From: Minisyncoccus sp023229485 | GTDB taxonomy: Bacteria; Patescibacteriota; Minisyncoccia; Minisyncoccales; Minisyncoccaceae | Length of the DNA stretch: 64,000 nt | Assembly: GCA_041663645.1 (NCBI GenBank) | Contig: JBAYMH010000002.1 | Coordinates: 1 to 64,000 of the forward strand | Direction: 5' to 3' | In this document: positions 25,825 to 35,174 of the stretch, piece by piece | Layout: each line of letters opens with the position of its first letter | How positions within the stretch are numbered: position 1 is the stretch's first letter | Translations under genes and position numbers: made by a program | Notes under the pieces: generated by a model | What the model was told of the DNA's origin: nothing | Seen by the model: the letters and a program-made list of their open reading frames with translations, nothing else | Database searches by the model: none

Positions 25825-26385
25825 TCATCTTTTAGCTCCAGAGGAAACTATAAAATATAAAGAAAATAAAATTATTATTCCCATTATCGCCATTCCGATT
25901 ATCCCCCCAAAGAGGGTAGTGAAATGCCCAGCCGCCATTTCGCTGAGAAGATAATCGGTACTATAGATGTCACCACTCATTCCTGTCCGCTTCTCGGCCA
26001 GTGACACCATAAGAAACCCGAAGAGCGAGAAGATGATCAAAATAAGGGTAATAACGGCAATTGCCTTTATGTTTTTCACCAATATTACCAACCCTCCTCC
26101 TATTAATACTCCCAACACAAAAGGGAGTATCCAAAAGCCAAGAATTGTGGCGATAATCAGAATGAACATCAAGGCGATTATTTTCCACACCCCCTTTATT
26201 TCCCCGATAGCAATTAATATCCAGCAGATCGCAAAAATAATAGTTGCGATATGGGCGGCTGTTTCTCCTCCTTTTCCTCCCACAAAAATGGCATGGGCAA
26301 TACTTCCCACGAGACCAAGAAAGGCTAAGGAATAATAATGATTCCTAATCCAATTCTTAGCACCATTTACTATTCTTTCGAACAT
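25825..26385 (-). CDS. Integral membrane protein of unknown function
   Basis: I place the start at ATG 26385 (MFERIVNG) because a Shine-Dalgarno-like GGAG lies about nine bases upstream; a TTG seven codons earlier (26406) is weaker. The 186-residue protein has about six hydrophobic segments and little soluble sequence. No family recognised. Higher GC than neighbours (for example 28 of 60 bases at 25921-25980). It is divergent from the proline-rich gene at 26483. Confidence 0.65.
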   Translation of the reverse strand: MFERIVNGAKNWIRNHYYSLAFLGLVGSIAHAIFVGGKGGETAAHIATIIFAICWILIAIGEIKGVWKIIALMFILIIATILGFWILPFVLGVLIGGGLVILVKNIKAIAVITLILIIFSLFGFLMVSLAEKRTGMSGDIYSTDYLLSEMAAGHFTTLFGGIIGMAIMGIIILFSLYFIVSSGAKR

Positions 26386-26444
26386 TTTTAACTCTCCAAC
26401 TCTCAAATACTACAATAAACTATATTAATATATTTGTCAATGTC

Positions 26445-26473
26445 TGGACACGAGTGCAAACACTTGGTAAAAT
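26445..26473 (+). promoter_or_regulatory. Sigma-70-type promoter, probably leaderless
   Basis: TGGACA (26445-26450), 17-bp spacer, TAAAAT (26468-26473). Only nine bases separate the -10 box from the ATG at 26483, so the mRNA would have almost no leader. Confidence 0.6.
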
Positions 26474-26482
26474 AAGATTATT

Positions 26483-27523
26483 ATGGAACAAGAATATTCA
26501 AAAGATTTTTTTTGGGACACATACAAAAAACTTCCCGAAGACCTCAAAGAAGCTTTATTTTCTGATAAGAATAATGAGGTTGTTGGACACATCTGTGCCC
26601 AAGCAGGACTAGACGAAGAACAAACCGCTGGTATAGCAAAATTTATCGGTAGGGTACTGATGGGACTATTACCATTGAGTGAATTTCCGATTATCATTGA
26701 ATTAGAATTAAATATTAAGCAAGACCTAGCAAGTCAAATAAATCGACAAGTTTATATTTCGGTTTTTAAACACTTAAGGGTATCCTTAAATAAAATAAAC
26801 GATGCAAATTTTGGCTATGTTGATTTATTTACATCTGAAAGTGATGGAAAAGAAGAAGAAAAAAGAAGGGAAGAGATAAGACAACCAGATTCGTTTATTA
26901 AAAAGAATTCTTTTGAAATGAAAACAATTGCCGAGTTTCCAAAGCCTTCTACTGCTCCAAGTGAAATAAAAAATGAAAAAATAGAAAAATCTCAAACACC
27001 CACCCAAGTCAATGAACCCCCCTTTTCCTATGCCGAACCGTTGCCAGTTGTAGAAATTGAGAAAATAGAAAATCCAGATACCTTAGTTTCTGCTCCAGAA
27101 AAAACATCTGTCGAAGAAAAAAAAATAGAAAAACCAATACCTAGTGCTCCAAGTCGCAATGCTTTTGAACAAGAGCTCCAAAAAGATATTAATTTTCCTG
27201 AGATTCCAATGCCATTAGAAGTAGGCCCGATTCCAACAATTACCATAGAAGCGGATGGAATAAAAAAAGAATCTATTCCATTACAAGAAGCTTCTCCTAA
27301 TGTATCAATTCCTCCTATTTCATCAAATGTTTCCAAAAATCTTGAGACCCCTAATGTTTCTGAGGTTCCAAAAGAAATATCCACCCCATCTTCAAAAGCT
27401 CCAATAGTCCCAACTGATATTGATTCTTCAAAAGTAAAAATAGACGAATTCCCAAAAAATCCTTTCCCAAGTCCTGATCCCGCTAGTCAAAGTAAAGACC
27501 CTTACAAAGAAACACCAATATAA
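26483..27523 (+). CDS. Pro/Glu/Ser-rich cytoplasmic protein, first gene of VirB4 operon
   Basis: 346 residues, no signal peptide or membrane helix. Residues 1-110 look helical and folded (DTYKKLPEDLKEALFSDKNN). From about 120 to the end the sequence is Pro, Ser, Glu and Lys rich with low complexity, so probably disordered. It is 10 bp upstream of prgI and reads into the VirB4 genes. No family recognised; a cytoplasmic adaptor or regulator of the machine is inference. Confidence 0.7.
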   Translation: MEQEYSKDFFWDTYKKLPEDLKEALFSDKNNEVVGHICAQAGLDEEQTAGIAKFIGRVLMGLLPLSEFPIIIELELNIKQDLASQINRQVYISVFKHLRVSLNKINDANFGYVDLFTSESDGKEEEKRREEIRQPDSFIKKNSFEMKTIAEFPKPSTAPSEIKNEKIEKSQTPTQVNEPPFSYAEPLPVVEIEKIENPDTLVSAPEKTSVEEKKIEKPIPSAPSRNAFEQELQKDINFPEIPMPLEVGPIPTITIEADGIKKESIPLQEASPNVSIPPISSNVSKNLETPNVSEVPKEISTPSSKAPIVPTDIDSSKVKIDEFPKNPFPSPDPASQSKDPYKETPI

Positions 27524-27533
27524 ATAAAAATTT

Positions 27534-27950
27534 ATGCAGGTTCGCGTACCACAATTTATTGAACATGACCCAAAGCTTTTAGGCCCCTTTACCCTTAGTC
27601 AAACTCTTTATGTTGGAGCAGCCCTATTTGGAACTTTTATTCTTTATCTTTTAATTGGCCAAAAGAATTTTTTTCTTTTTTTATTTTTATCTGGTCTTTT
27701 GTTTGCAATTGCTATCTTTCTAGCTTTTTATAAAGTGGAGGGACTTTCGATTCCTTATGTTATAAAAAATTCTTTAGATTTTAATATGAAAACGAAGTTA
27801 TATATTTGGAAACGAAAAGAAATTCCTATTTATATTTCTCTTGAAAAGAAAAAAGAGGAAAAAGAGGACCCTTCTAAAAAATCTCCCTTAAAGATGACAC
27901 AGAATGGAAGTATGGATAAGCTAATGAGAAAAATAGATTTCGAAAAATAA
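27534..27950 (+). CDS. PrgI-family (VirB3-like) membrane protein
   Basis: 138 residues. The N-terminus MQVRVPQFIEHDPKLLGPFT followed by two close membrane helices (about 28-43 and 46-65) and a basic C-terminal region is the PrgI layout. PrgI-type proteins correspond to VirB3 in type IV secretion and are found directly before VirB4, as here. It should sit in the inner membrane near the VirB4 ATPase. Confidence 0.85.
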   Translation: MQVRVPQFIEHDPKLLGPFTLSQTLYVGAALFGTFILYLLIGQKNFFLFLFLSGLLFAIAIFLAFYKVEGLSIPYVIKNSLDFNMKTKLYIWKRKEIPIYISLEKKKEEKEDPSKKSPLKMTQNGSMDKLMRKIDFEK

Positions 27951-28037
27951 TTCCTATTCTCATTCCAGCTATTCGCTTATAAAGGATTAAAAAATACCTA
28001 AACATTAATTACCAAGACTACTTGCTAAATAATAAAT

Positions 28038-28802
28038 ATGTCCACCCCAACACAAGATTTTATTCAAATAGAACAAATCAGAGAAGGCACTATCGTAATG
28101 AGGGATGCCTCAATCAAGGGGGTACTTGCAGTATCTTCTCTTAATTTTGCATTGAAGTCAGAAGAGGAGCAAGAGGCAATAATTTATAATTTTCAAAACT
28201 TTTTAAACTCTCTAGATTTTTCTTGCCAAATACTCGCTACTTCAAGAAAGCTAAATATTACAGGATATATAGAAAAAATTAAAGAACTGGAAAAGTCTCA
28301 ATCAAATGAGCTTCTTCGAATGCAAACAGTTGACTATAGAAAGTTTATTGAGGAATTGGTTTCTGGGGGGTCTATTATGAATAAAAATTTTTATGTTATT
28401 GTTCCGTATTATCCTCTTGTAGAAATTAACATGGCTTCAGAACAATACAAGGCAGCAGCAGAACAAGCTGCACAAGGAGACCTTCTCGGAACAATTGGAA
28501 GGACGGGAAATGCAGAAAAAAAAGATGAAAAACAAGGAGCTCCTTCAATGCCTGTTCCAGAAAATCCAAGTCTAAAACAAGTAAAAGTAATAACTGCAAA
28601 GCTTACTGAAAAGCAATTCCAAACAGGAAAATATCAAATGAAGCAGAGGATGGAATATGTAAGCCTTGGACTTCGTCGTTCTGGATTAAAAGCTGCTGCT
28701 CTTGGTAGCGAAGAATTGATAGAGTTGTTTTGGGCCTTTCATCATCCAAAACAAGCCGAACAAGGATATTACCCTCAAATACCACCAGAACTAATTACTT
28801 AG
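28038..28802 (+). CDS. VirB4 N-terminal-domain-like protein
   Basis: 254 residues, soluble. It has the pattern of the TraC/CagE N-terminal domain of VirB4 proteins (FIQIEQIREGTIVMRDASIK, QNFLNSLDFSCQILATSRKL, NFYVIVPYYPL) but no P-loop. It lies 23 bp before the ATPase gene, so VirB4 appears to be made as two polypeptides or this is an extra partner of the ATPase. Separate N-domain genes next to VirB4 are, to my knowledge, common in CPR genomes. Confidence 0.75.
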   Translation: MSTPTQDFIQIEQIREGTIVMRDASIKGVLAVSSLNFALKSEEEQEAIIYNFQNFLNSLDFSCQILATSRKLNITGYIEKIKELEKSQSNELLRMQTVDYRKFIEELVSGGSIMNKNFYVIVPYYPLVEINMASEQYKAAAEQAAQGDLLGTIGRTGNAEKKDEKQGAPSMPVPENPSLKQVKVITAKLTEKQFQTGKYQMKQRMEYVSLGLRRSGLKAAALGSEELIELFWAFHHPKQAEQGYYPQIPPELIT

Positions 28803-28825
28803 ATAAATAAGATAAAATAAATAAA

Positions 28826-30607
28826 ATGGGTTTTTTTGGAGGAAAAAAAATACAAAAGTTGTATGATCAGGAAGTGATGGATATTAAGGATATTATTGCT
28901 CCTGCTTCAATAGAAATAGAACAAAACCAAATTCTTTTAGAAGAAAAATATACTAAAACTTATTTTGTTTTTTCTTATCCAAGATATTTAAACATGGGAT
29001 GGTTATCTTCTGTTATTAATATGGATATCCCTTTTGATTTATCCTTCTTTTTTCATCCCATAGATACTGGTACTGTCTTAAAACAACTAAGCAAAAGCGT
29101 AACCGAAGTTCAATCCGAAATCATAGAAAGACAAGAAAAAGGACTTATTCGTGATCCTGTTCTTGAGACTGCCTTTCAAGATCTTGAAGAACTTAGAGAT
29201 AAGTTGCAAACTGCTCAGGAAAAAATGTTTAAATTTGGTCTTTATATAAATATTTATGCAGAAGATAAAAAAGCTCTAGAAATAATCGAAACAAACCTAA
29301 GGTCATTACTTGAATCTCGTCTTATATATATAAAACCCGCTTTATTCCAACAACAGAATGGATTAATATCCTGTATGCCATATTGTAACGACTTGCTCCA
29401 AATCCATAATACTTTAAATACAGGAGCGTTAGCTAGTATATTTCCTTTTATTTCATTTGACTTAAGTTCGAACGAAGGAATTCTTTATGGAGTAAATAAA
29501 CACAACAGCTCCTTGGTTTTGTTTGATCGTTTTAGTATGGAAAATGCCAATATGGTTATTTTTGCCAAGTCTGGTTCTGGAAAATCATATACTGTCAAAT
29601 TAGAGGTTTTACGATCGCTTATGATGGGAACAGAATGTATTATTGTTGACCCTGAAAACGAATATAAGCCTCTTGTTGAAGCGGTCGGAGGTTCTTTTTT
29701 TCACGTTTCCATAAGTTCTGAAAATCATATCAATGCTTTTGATTTACCAAAACCGATGGAGGATGAGTCTGCCGAAGATGTCCTGCGAAATAATGTCATT
29801 AACTTAGTGGGACTTATGCGTATTATGCTTGGCGGACTGACTCCCGAAGAAGATGCTATTATGGATAGAGCTCTTACAGAAACATATGCGGCTAAAGATA
29901 TTACCCCTACATCTGCTCCCGAAAACTGGAATCGTGATATTCCAATTCTGTCTGACTTAGAATCAGTTTTAGACGGAATGCAGGGTGCGGAATCATTGAC
30001 TGAACGTCTTCGCAAATACACCAAAGGAACATTTTCTTCTTTCTTTAATAGTAAATCAAATATTCAAATGGACTTGCCTTTAGTCGTTTTTGGAATAAGA
30101 GATATGGAAGATGAGCTTAGGCCAATTGCTATGTTTATTGTAATGAGACATATTTGGAACGCTGTTAGAACTACCTTTAAACGTCGTATAATGATTGTGG
30201 ATGAGGCTTGGTGGATGATGAAAGAAGATAATGGTGCTTCGTTCCTTTTTGGTATGTGCAAAAGAGCTCGTAAATACTGGTTAGGGGTGACAACTATTAC
30301 TCAGGATGTATCCGATTTTATGAGATCTGAATATGGAAAACCAATTATCACTAACTCTTCAATCCAATTATTACTAAAACAGAGTCCTGCCACCATTGAT
30401 TTAATTCAAGAAACTTTTAATTTAACTGATCAAGAGAAATATCTATTACTTGAAACTCCAGTAGGTGAGGGGATATTCTTTGCCGGACAAAAACATGTTG
30501 CTATTAGTATTGTCGCTTCTTATGCCGAGCATCAAATAATTACTACCAATCCAGAAGAAATTGCCAAGATTAGAGCCCAGAAAAAATTAATTCCGATAAA
30601 AGAATGA
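28826..30607 (+). CDS. virB4: VirB4/TraC-type secretion ATPase
   Basis: 593 residues. An N-terminal region (about 1-220) precedes the ATPase core: Walker A in FAKSGSGKSYTVKLE (about 245-260), IIVDPENEYKPL after it, Walker B IMIVDEAWWMM (about 455), and the Gln-containing motif TITQDVSDF. VirB4 powers pilus biogenesis and substrate transfer in type IV secretion and is the most conserved component. It follows prgI and the VirB4 N-domain gene and ends at a clear terminator. Confidence 0.93.
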   Translation: MGFFGGKKIQKLYDQEVMDIKDIIAPASIEIEQNQILLEEKYTKTYFVFSYPRYLNMGWLSSVINMDIPFDLSFFFHPIDTGTVLKQLSKSVTEVQSEIIERQEKGLIRDPVLETAFQDLEELRDKLQTAQEKMFKFGLYINIYAEDKKALEIIETNLRSLLESRLIYIKPALFQQQNGLISCMPYCNDLLQIHNTLNTGALASIFPFISFDLSSNEGILYGVNKHNSSLVLFDRFSMENANMVIFAKSGSGKSYTVKLEVLRSLMMGTECIIVDPENEYKPLVEAVGGSFFHVSISSENHINAFDLPKPMEDESAEDVLRNNVINLVGLMRIMLGGLTPEEDAIMDRALTETYAAKDITPTSAPENWNRDIPILSDLESVLDGMQGAESLTERLRKYTKGTFSSFFNSKSNIQMDLPLVVFGIRDMEDELRPIAMFIVMRHIWNAVRTTFKRRIMIVDEAWWMMKEDNGASFLFGMCKRARKYWLGVTTITQDVSDFMRSEYGKPIITNSSIQLLLKQSPATIDLIQETFNLTDQEKYLLLETPVGEGIFFAGQKHVAISIVASYAEHQIITTNPEEIAKIRAQKKLIPIKE

Positions 30608-30611
30608 TTTT

Positions 30612-30635
30612 ATCCGCTAATTTAGCGGATTTTTA
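30612..30635 (+). terminator. Intrinsic terminator after virB4
   Basis: Stem ATCCGCTA (30612-30619) and TAGCGGAT (30623-30630) followed by TTTTTA. Confidence 0.75.
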
Positions 30636-30723
30636 ATAATTGCTTTAATTTTATTTATACTATAAAATAAATTAAAGATTATTCTAAGACTAAAGAATTT
30701 AAATAAAAATAAAATTCAAAAAA

Positions 30724-33700
30724 ATGGAGAATTTTAAAGCCTCAAATGAAAATATTGAAACTCCTTTAGCTGGCAAGAAAATTGATTTTGATTGGGAAGA
30801 GATAAAAAAGGGAATTCTTGAATCAAAAGGATTAGACCAAAACACAAACCAAGAGAAAATAGAAGCTATTCCTGTAATTGAACATAAAATAGAAATTCCT
30901 AAAATAGATGAGGAAGACTCTCTTGAAGAAGAATCAATGGATAGGCGTTCATTTTCCGAAATAGTAGATTCTCAACAAGTGAATGAAGCAAAAAATGAAG
31001 TAGAAGAAATGTTTAGCACTTTTTCTGGAGAAACCGAAGTTCCGAAAGAATTTTTACAAAAGCAAGAGAACGATGCCGAGTCTTGGAATAGACCTTCTGG
31101 AACAGAAATAGGGTTTGACGAGAAAGAAGGAAAAGAAGAAATGTTTATAAATCCTCCTGCTTATTTTGAAATACCAAAAGAACCAAAACTTCTTGAATCT
31201 GAAGATCAAGAAGAACTAATAAACAGACCTATCGAAAATATTAGAATAGAAGAAGTTAAAGCTCTTGAAGGTCAAGAAGAACTAAAAAGCAGCAAATCGA
31301 CAGAGGTGCCCGTAGATATTAATATTACCGAAAAATCTCCTCCTCCAAAGCCTATTCCTTCAAAAAATGAAGTTGTTGATACACCAGAAATAATTAATAT
31401 ATCGAAAACTTCCGAATCGCCACCAATCGCTGAAATTCCAAAAAATGAAATTCCAAAGCCAATAGAGAAAACTGAGGAAGAAAAGCTAGTCGAACAATTA
31501 AAAGAAAGGTTGGAAGAATTAAAAATTCAAATAGAGAAAAAAGAATTGGAGATTAATAATATTGTTCCAGGATTATTAAGTAAATTTGGGTTGTCTGAAA
31601 AATCAAAAAAGAAAGAACTTTTATTAAAAGAATTAGAAGAATTAGAAAAGGAAAAATCTGATATTGAAAAAAAATTAGGAATAACTCCATCAACTAAAGA
31701 AAAAAAAATAAAAACTTTTAGAGAGAAATTCGCTGAAAAGGTTTATGATTTTATTAGGGGGAAAAAAGAAGAAACGAAAATAAGCTTTGAACAACTTCCT
31801 CCAGAGAAAAAAATTCTTTTTACAAAATTCATAAGTCTTGCCAAAGATAGAAGAGTTCAAGTTGCTGTAGTCGGTGCTGTTATTTTAGGAGTTTCTGTAA
31901 CTGTCCCTCCCGTTGGAGGAGCTGCTTGGCTTACTCATGGATTAGTCACTGGATTTTTACCAGCGGAATATGGAGTTGGTCTTATATATACTGGAATTGC
32001 TACAGGAGCGGGAACACTTGGAGCCAGCGGAGTTGGCTCGGCAATATTACGTAAAATAATTGAAAATCGAAAAAAGGGTGGCAACAGAGAAATGTTAACA
32101 GAAGAGGAGGTAGATAAAGTTAAAAGTGCTACCGAAAAAGAAATTACAGAGCAAAAAGAAAAAGTACGGTTATTATTAAAAAATGCTAATATAGCTAAAG
32201 AAAAATATACCGAAAGTGAAACCCTAGCAAAGTCTGGCAAGCCAGAAGATTTAGAAAATGCAGTAGTTGCTAAAAAAATTTTTGAAGACACTTTTTTACT
32301 CTGGGGGAAAGAAATGTATTCTTTAGCAGAAAAAACGAGCAAATCTCCTAACGAGATAATCACAGAAATGTTTGTAAAAAAGCCAGAAACGCCTGAAATT
32401 AAAAATATAAAAAGGGATTTACTACAAAAGCTTAAAGATGAAACTGATTCTGCTTTTTCTGCTAAAAAAACTATAACTAATACAGATAGTGTCGCTTCAA
32501 AAATTGGAAAAATAACTGAAACGTCTCCAGAATTATCTTTGAATGAAAAATTAAATTTAATCAAAGGGTCTAATAGTTTTGATACATTATATTCTTCGCT
32601 TGAAAGATTATCCGAAGAGGGAATTGACCCTGAAGCAATCAAAAACGACGTTGAGCATATTAGAGAAATAATCAGGACTTCAAGTAAGGAGAGAAAAGAA
32701 GCCGAATTTATGGCGGATTGCTTTACTGGAGATATTAGTGAACAAGATAAAAAAAGGGAATTTGAACCAAAAATAAGTATTCCAGAAAGATACGGAATTA
32801 ATGATAAGATTAACTATTTACTAAAAAAGGAAATCCTCGAAACTAAAAAAGAAATACTTCCTGTAGAAGTAGCACTAGAAGTGCCAGAAACAAGGATAAT
32901 TCCAACAAAAGAAAGCAAGCCAGAAGTTCTTAGTACCTTTGAGGATCTTTATGAAAGAATAAAGGAAAGGCCAGACAAAGATCAGATTATTAAAAAAATC
33001 GAAAGCATTCGACAATTAAAAAAAGAGGGTGGGGGCGTTAACGAAATGCTGACACTTTTTGTTACACTTCCAGAAGAATACAAAGCTACTGTTACGGACG
33101 CATTAAAAAAAGATAACCTTCCAGAAGAAGGAATAAGAGATTTTTCAAAAATCAATAGCTTTGATCAGCTTTATAAAACTGGCTTAACCGAAGACGAAAA
33201 AGCTGATATAAGATTAATAAGATTAGGCCAAAAAACCCCTAATATCTTAACCCAAGATCTAAAAAAGAAGGTTTCAGAATTAATTAATCGAGATACTCAA
33301 GTAATATCTGAAGCAAGTGATTTGTCTTCTCTCTACAAGGCTATTGATATAATTTGCAGGTCTTCTGATACTCAAAATGCTTTTAGCTCGATAAAAATCA
33401 GAGAAAGTATTCAAAACTATCTTCATCCTAGTCCTCAATATTATGATCAAAAAAAGACACTAGAAGAAATTCCAGAAATATATGGAATAAGAAAAAAAGT
33501 ATTGGAGTTGACTAAACAAGAAGAAGAAACCGAAAAGCCTTTAACAAAAATCGCCATTGAAAAAAATCCAGAAGTGTTATTGGAAAATAATATCGAAAAA
33601 AAATCTGTCCCTGAAAGAATAGCTAAAATTGTTTCCACAAGCGAACAGCCTAAAAAAGAAGGAGGGGAGGTAGATAAGTTAGAAAAAATACTTACAGAAA

Positions 33701-33876
33701 CCTCTAGTGTTGAAGAATTTAGAAATGCGTTAAATGAACTTGGAGAAGATGGAGATGCCTTGAGTAAACTTTTGGAAGAAAAAATAAACGGAAACGATGA
33801 TATTAAATATACGAGTTTTCCAGAAAAACACGGAATACAAGCAGCCGCAATAAGAATAGGAGTAGAAAAAATGTAA
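30724..33876 (+). CDS. Large helical membrane protein with internal repeats
   Basis: 1050 residues. Residues 1-260 are acidic, Pro-rich and probably disordered; about 260-320 is a coiled coil; about 375-440 contains two Gly/Ala-rich hydrophobic segments (VQVAVVGAVILGVSVTVPPV); the rest is Lys/Glu-rich helical. The C-terminal part repeats a module at least three times: a start such as SFDTLYSSLERL, SDLSSLYKAIDII or SSVEEFRNALNEL, and an end such as IPERYGINDKINYL, IPEIYGIRKKVLEL or FPEKHGIQAAAIRI. No family recognised. Position after virB4 suggests a structural part, substrate or regulator of the machine. Confidence 0.7.
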   Translation: MENFKASNENIETPLAGKKIDFDWEEIKKGILESKGLDQNTNQEKIEAIPVIEHKIEIPKIDEEDSLEEESMDRRSFSEIVDSQQVNEAKNEVEEMFSTFSGETEVPKEFLQKQENDAESWNRPSGTEIGFDEKEGKEEMFINPPAYFEIPKEPKLLESEDQEELINRPIENIRIEEVKALEGQEELKSSKSTEVPVDINITEKSPPPKPIPSKNEVVDTPEIINISKTSESPPIAEIPKNEIPKPIEKTEEEKLVEQLKERLEELKIQIEKKELEINNIVPGLLSKFGLSEKSKKKELLLKELEELEKEKSDIEKKLGITPSTKEKKIKTFREKFAEKVYDFIRGKKEETKISFEQLPPEKKILFTKFISLAKDRRVQVAVVGAVILGVSVTVPPVGGAAWLTHGLVTGFLPAEYGVGLIYTGIATGAGTLGASGVGSAILRKIIENRKKGGNREMLTEEEVDKVKSATEKEITEQKEKVRLLLKNANIAKEKYTESETLAKSGKPEDLENAVVAKKIFEDTFLLWGKEMYSLAEKTSKSPNEIITEMFVKKPETPEIKNIKRDLLQKLKDETDSAFSAKKTITNTDSVASKIGKITETSPELSLNEKLNLIKGSNSFDTLYSSLERLSEEGIDPEAIKNDVEHIREIIRTSSKERKEAEFMADCFTGDISEQDKKREFEPKISIPERYGINDKINYLLKKEILETKKEILPVEVALEVPETRIIPTKESKPEVLSTFEDLYERIKERPDKDQIIKKIESIRQLKKEGGGVNEMLTLFVTLPEEYKATVTDALKKDNLPEEGIRDFSKINSFDQLYKTGLTEDEKADIRLIRLGQKTPNILTQDLKKKVSELINRDTQVISEASDLSSLYKAIDIICRSSDTQNAFSSIKIRESIQNYLHPSPQYYDQKKTLEEIPEIYGIRKKVLELTKQEEETEKPLTKIAIEKNPEVLLENNIEKKSVPERIAKIVSTSEQPKKEGGEVDKLEKILTETSSVEEFRNALNELGEDGDALSKLLEEKINGNDDIKYTSFPEKHGIQAAAIRIGVEKM

Positions 33877-33891
33877 AATAATAAAACTAAA

Positions 33892-33916
33892 AAGAAGGCT
33901 CTCGGCCTTCTTTTTT
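33892..33916. terminator. Bidirectional terminator
   Basis: Stem AAGAAGGC (33892-33899) and GCCTTCTT (33905-33912), flanked by A on the left and T on the right. It separates the 1050-residue gene from convergent khpB. Confidence 0.8.
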
Positions 33917-33929
33917 AATATATAAGAGA

Positions 33930-34409
33930 CTATTCTATTATTGGCGAGATGATGATTTTCCTATCCTCTCCAACCCCAACGCTTTCTACTTTTACATCAA
34001 GCCTATTTGCGAGTTCGGTATGGACTACTCTACGGTCAAAAGGAGATGAAAGAGGTAATTCCTTTGAGACCCCTATCGTCACCACCTTATCGGCTGTTTC
34101 TTGAGCTAACTCTCTTAAATAGTTTTCTTTATTTTTTTTATAATTATCAATATCAAGATTCAAAAATATTTCCTGTTCGGTATTTTTTTTAATCAGTTTT
34201 CGTAAAAGTAATTGTATATCAGCAAGGACTAATCCTTGTTTTCCAATAAGCATTTGTGCCTCTAGTGTCTTTATGTTTACAGTCAAGAGAGGTAATTCAT
34301 CTTCCTTTTCTTTTCCTTTTAAAGAAATGTGCTTAATTTCAGCTGAAAATCCTGCTCGATTGAAAAAATCAACTATTATATCTTCAATATTTTTAAGTTC
34401 TTCTTTCAT
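33930..34409 (-). CDS. khpB: KhpB/Jag-type KH-R3H RNA-binding protein
   Basis: 159 residues. A KH-type domain carries the GxxG-like loop IGKQG at about residue 77, and a C-terminal R3H domain carries FDRRVVHTEL (about 124-133). The N-terminal Jag domain of Firmicute proteins is missing. KhpB binds RNA and affects cell division and envelope growth where studied. Order yidC-khpB after rnpA-rpmH is the conserved oriC-proximal cluster. Confidence 0.9.
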   Translation of the reverse strand: MKEELKNIEDIIVDFFNRAGFSAEIKHISLKGKEKEDELPLLTVNIKTLEAQMLIGKQGLVLADIQLLLRKLIKKNTEQEIFLNLDIDNYKKNKENYLRELAQETADKVVTIGVSKELPLSSPFDRRVVHTELANRLDVKVESVGVGEDRKIIISPIIE

Positions 34410-34456
34410 GTCTTTTCTTCTTAATTTTTATGATTTTTTAATACCTAAACAAGAAA

Positions 34457-35170
34457 TTATTTCTTTTTGTAAATTATTTTCTGCTCATAGATGCTCAAAA
34501 GACTACTAACCATCCAATATAATGCCACTGCGGAAGGTAAATTAAATAAAACAATAAAAGTAATACCAGGAACTAAAAAAGTCATCTGTTTTTGCATAAT
34601 ATCTTGAATTTCTGGTTCCTTTTTTACCCCATCTTCGATTTTCTTAACAGGAGCATTTGTTTTTATCTGATAATATTGTACCAAGGCTGTCAAAATTGTT
34701 AAAGGGATGCTTGGGTGGGATAAGTCAACCATATTAAAAAATGTCGGATTAATAGACGACTGTAATGAAACGAATGAATAAAGAGAGAATTTTATTTTTT
34801 CAAGATCAAATCCCACCAAAAAAACTTGGAATAAGGCCCAGATAATAGGTAGTTGAATAAAAAGCATTCCGATGCCAGCGAATGGATTGAATTTATGAAG
34901 CTTATAAAGGCTCATGACTTCGATTGCCATTCTTTGTTGATCGTCCTTGTATTTTTCTTGAAGCTCTTTTATTTTTGGCTGGATTTCAGCCATTTTCTTT
35001 TGAGATTCAATAGCTTTACGATTCATTGGATGAGTTACTACCTTGACCAGTACTGTAAGTAAGATAACCGCTACTCCAAAATCTTTGATAAACAAATAAA
35101 GCAATACTAAAATATTAAGCATTGGCTGATAGAGAACTGCGTTAAAAAAAGCACCAATAAATTCAAACAT
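34457..35170 (-). CDS. yidC: YidC/Oxa1 membrane insertase
   Basis: 237 residues with five membrane segments and the conserved region LLTVLVKVVTHPMNRKA, the cytoplasmic hairpin rich in Lys/Gln (EIQPKIKELQEKYKDDQQ), and the C-terminal helix GITFIVLFNLPSAVALYWMV. It lacks the large periplasmic domain of Gram-negative YidC. The positive groove residue is Lys (LVK) where many homologues have Arg. It inserts membrane proteins alone or with SecYEG. It starts 4 bp after rnpA. Confidence 0.95.
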   Translation of the reverse strand: MFEFIGAFFNAVLYQPMLNILVLLYLFIKDFGVAVILLTVLVKVVTHPMNRKAIESQKKMAEIQPKIKELQEKYKDDQQRMAIEVMSLYKLHKFNPFAGIGMLFIQLPIIWALFQVFLVGFDLEKIKFSLYSFVSLQSSINPTFFNMVDLSHPSIPLTILTALVQYYQIKTNAPVKKIEDGVKKEPEIQDIMQKQMTFLVPGITFIVLFNLPSAVALYWMVSSLLSIYEQKIIYKKK

Positions 35171-35174
35171 ATTT

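Noticed and set aside
31935..32642. 235-residue open frame on the minus strand
   Set aside because: It lies fully antisense inside the 1050-residue gene, and its composition is a mirror of that coding strand.
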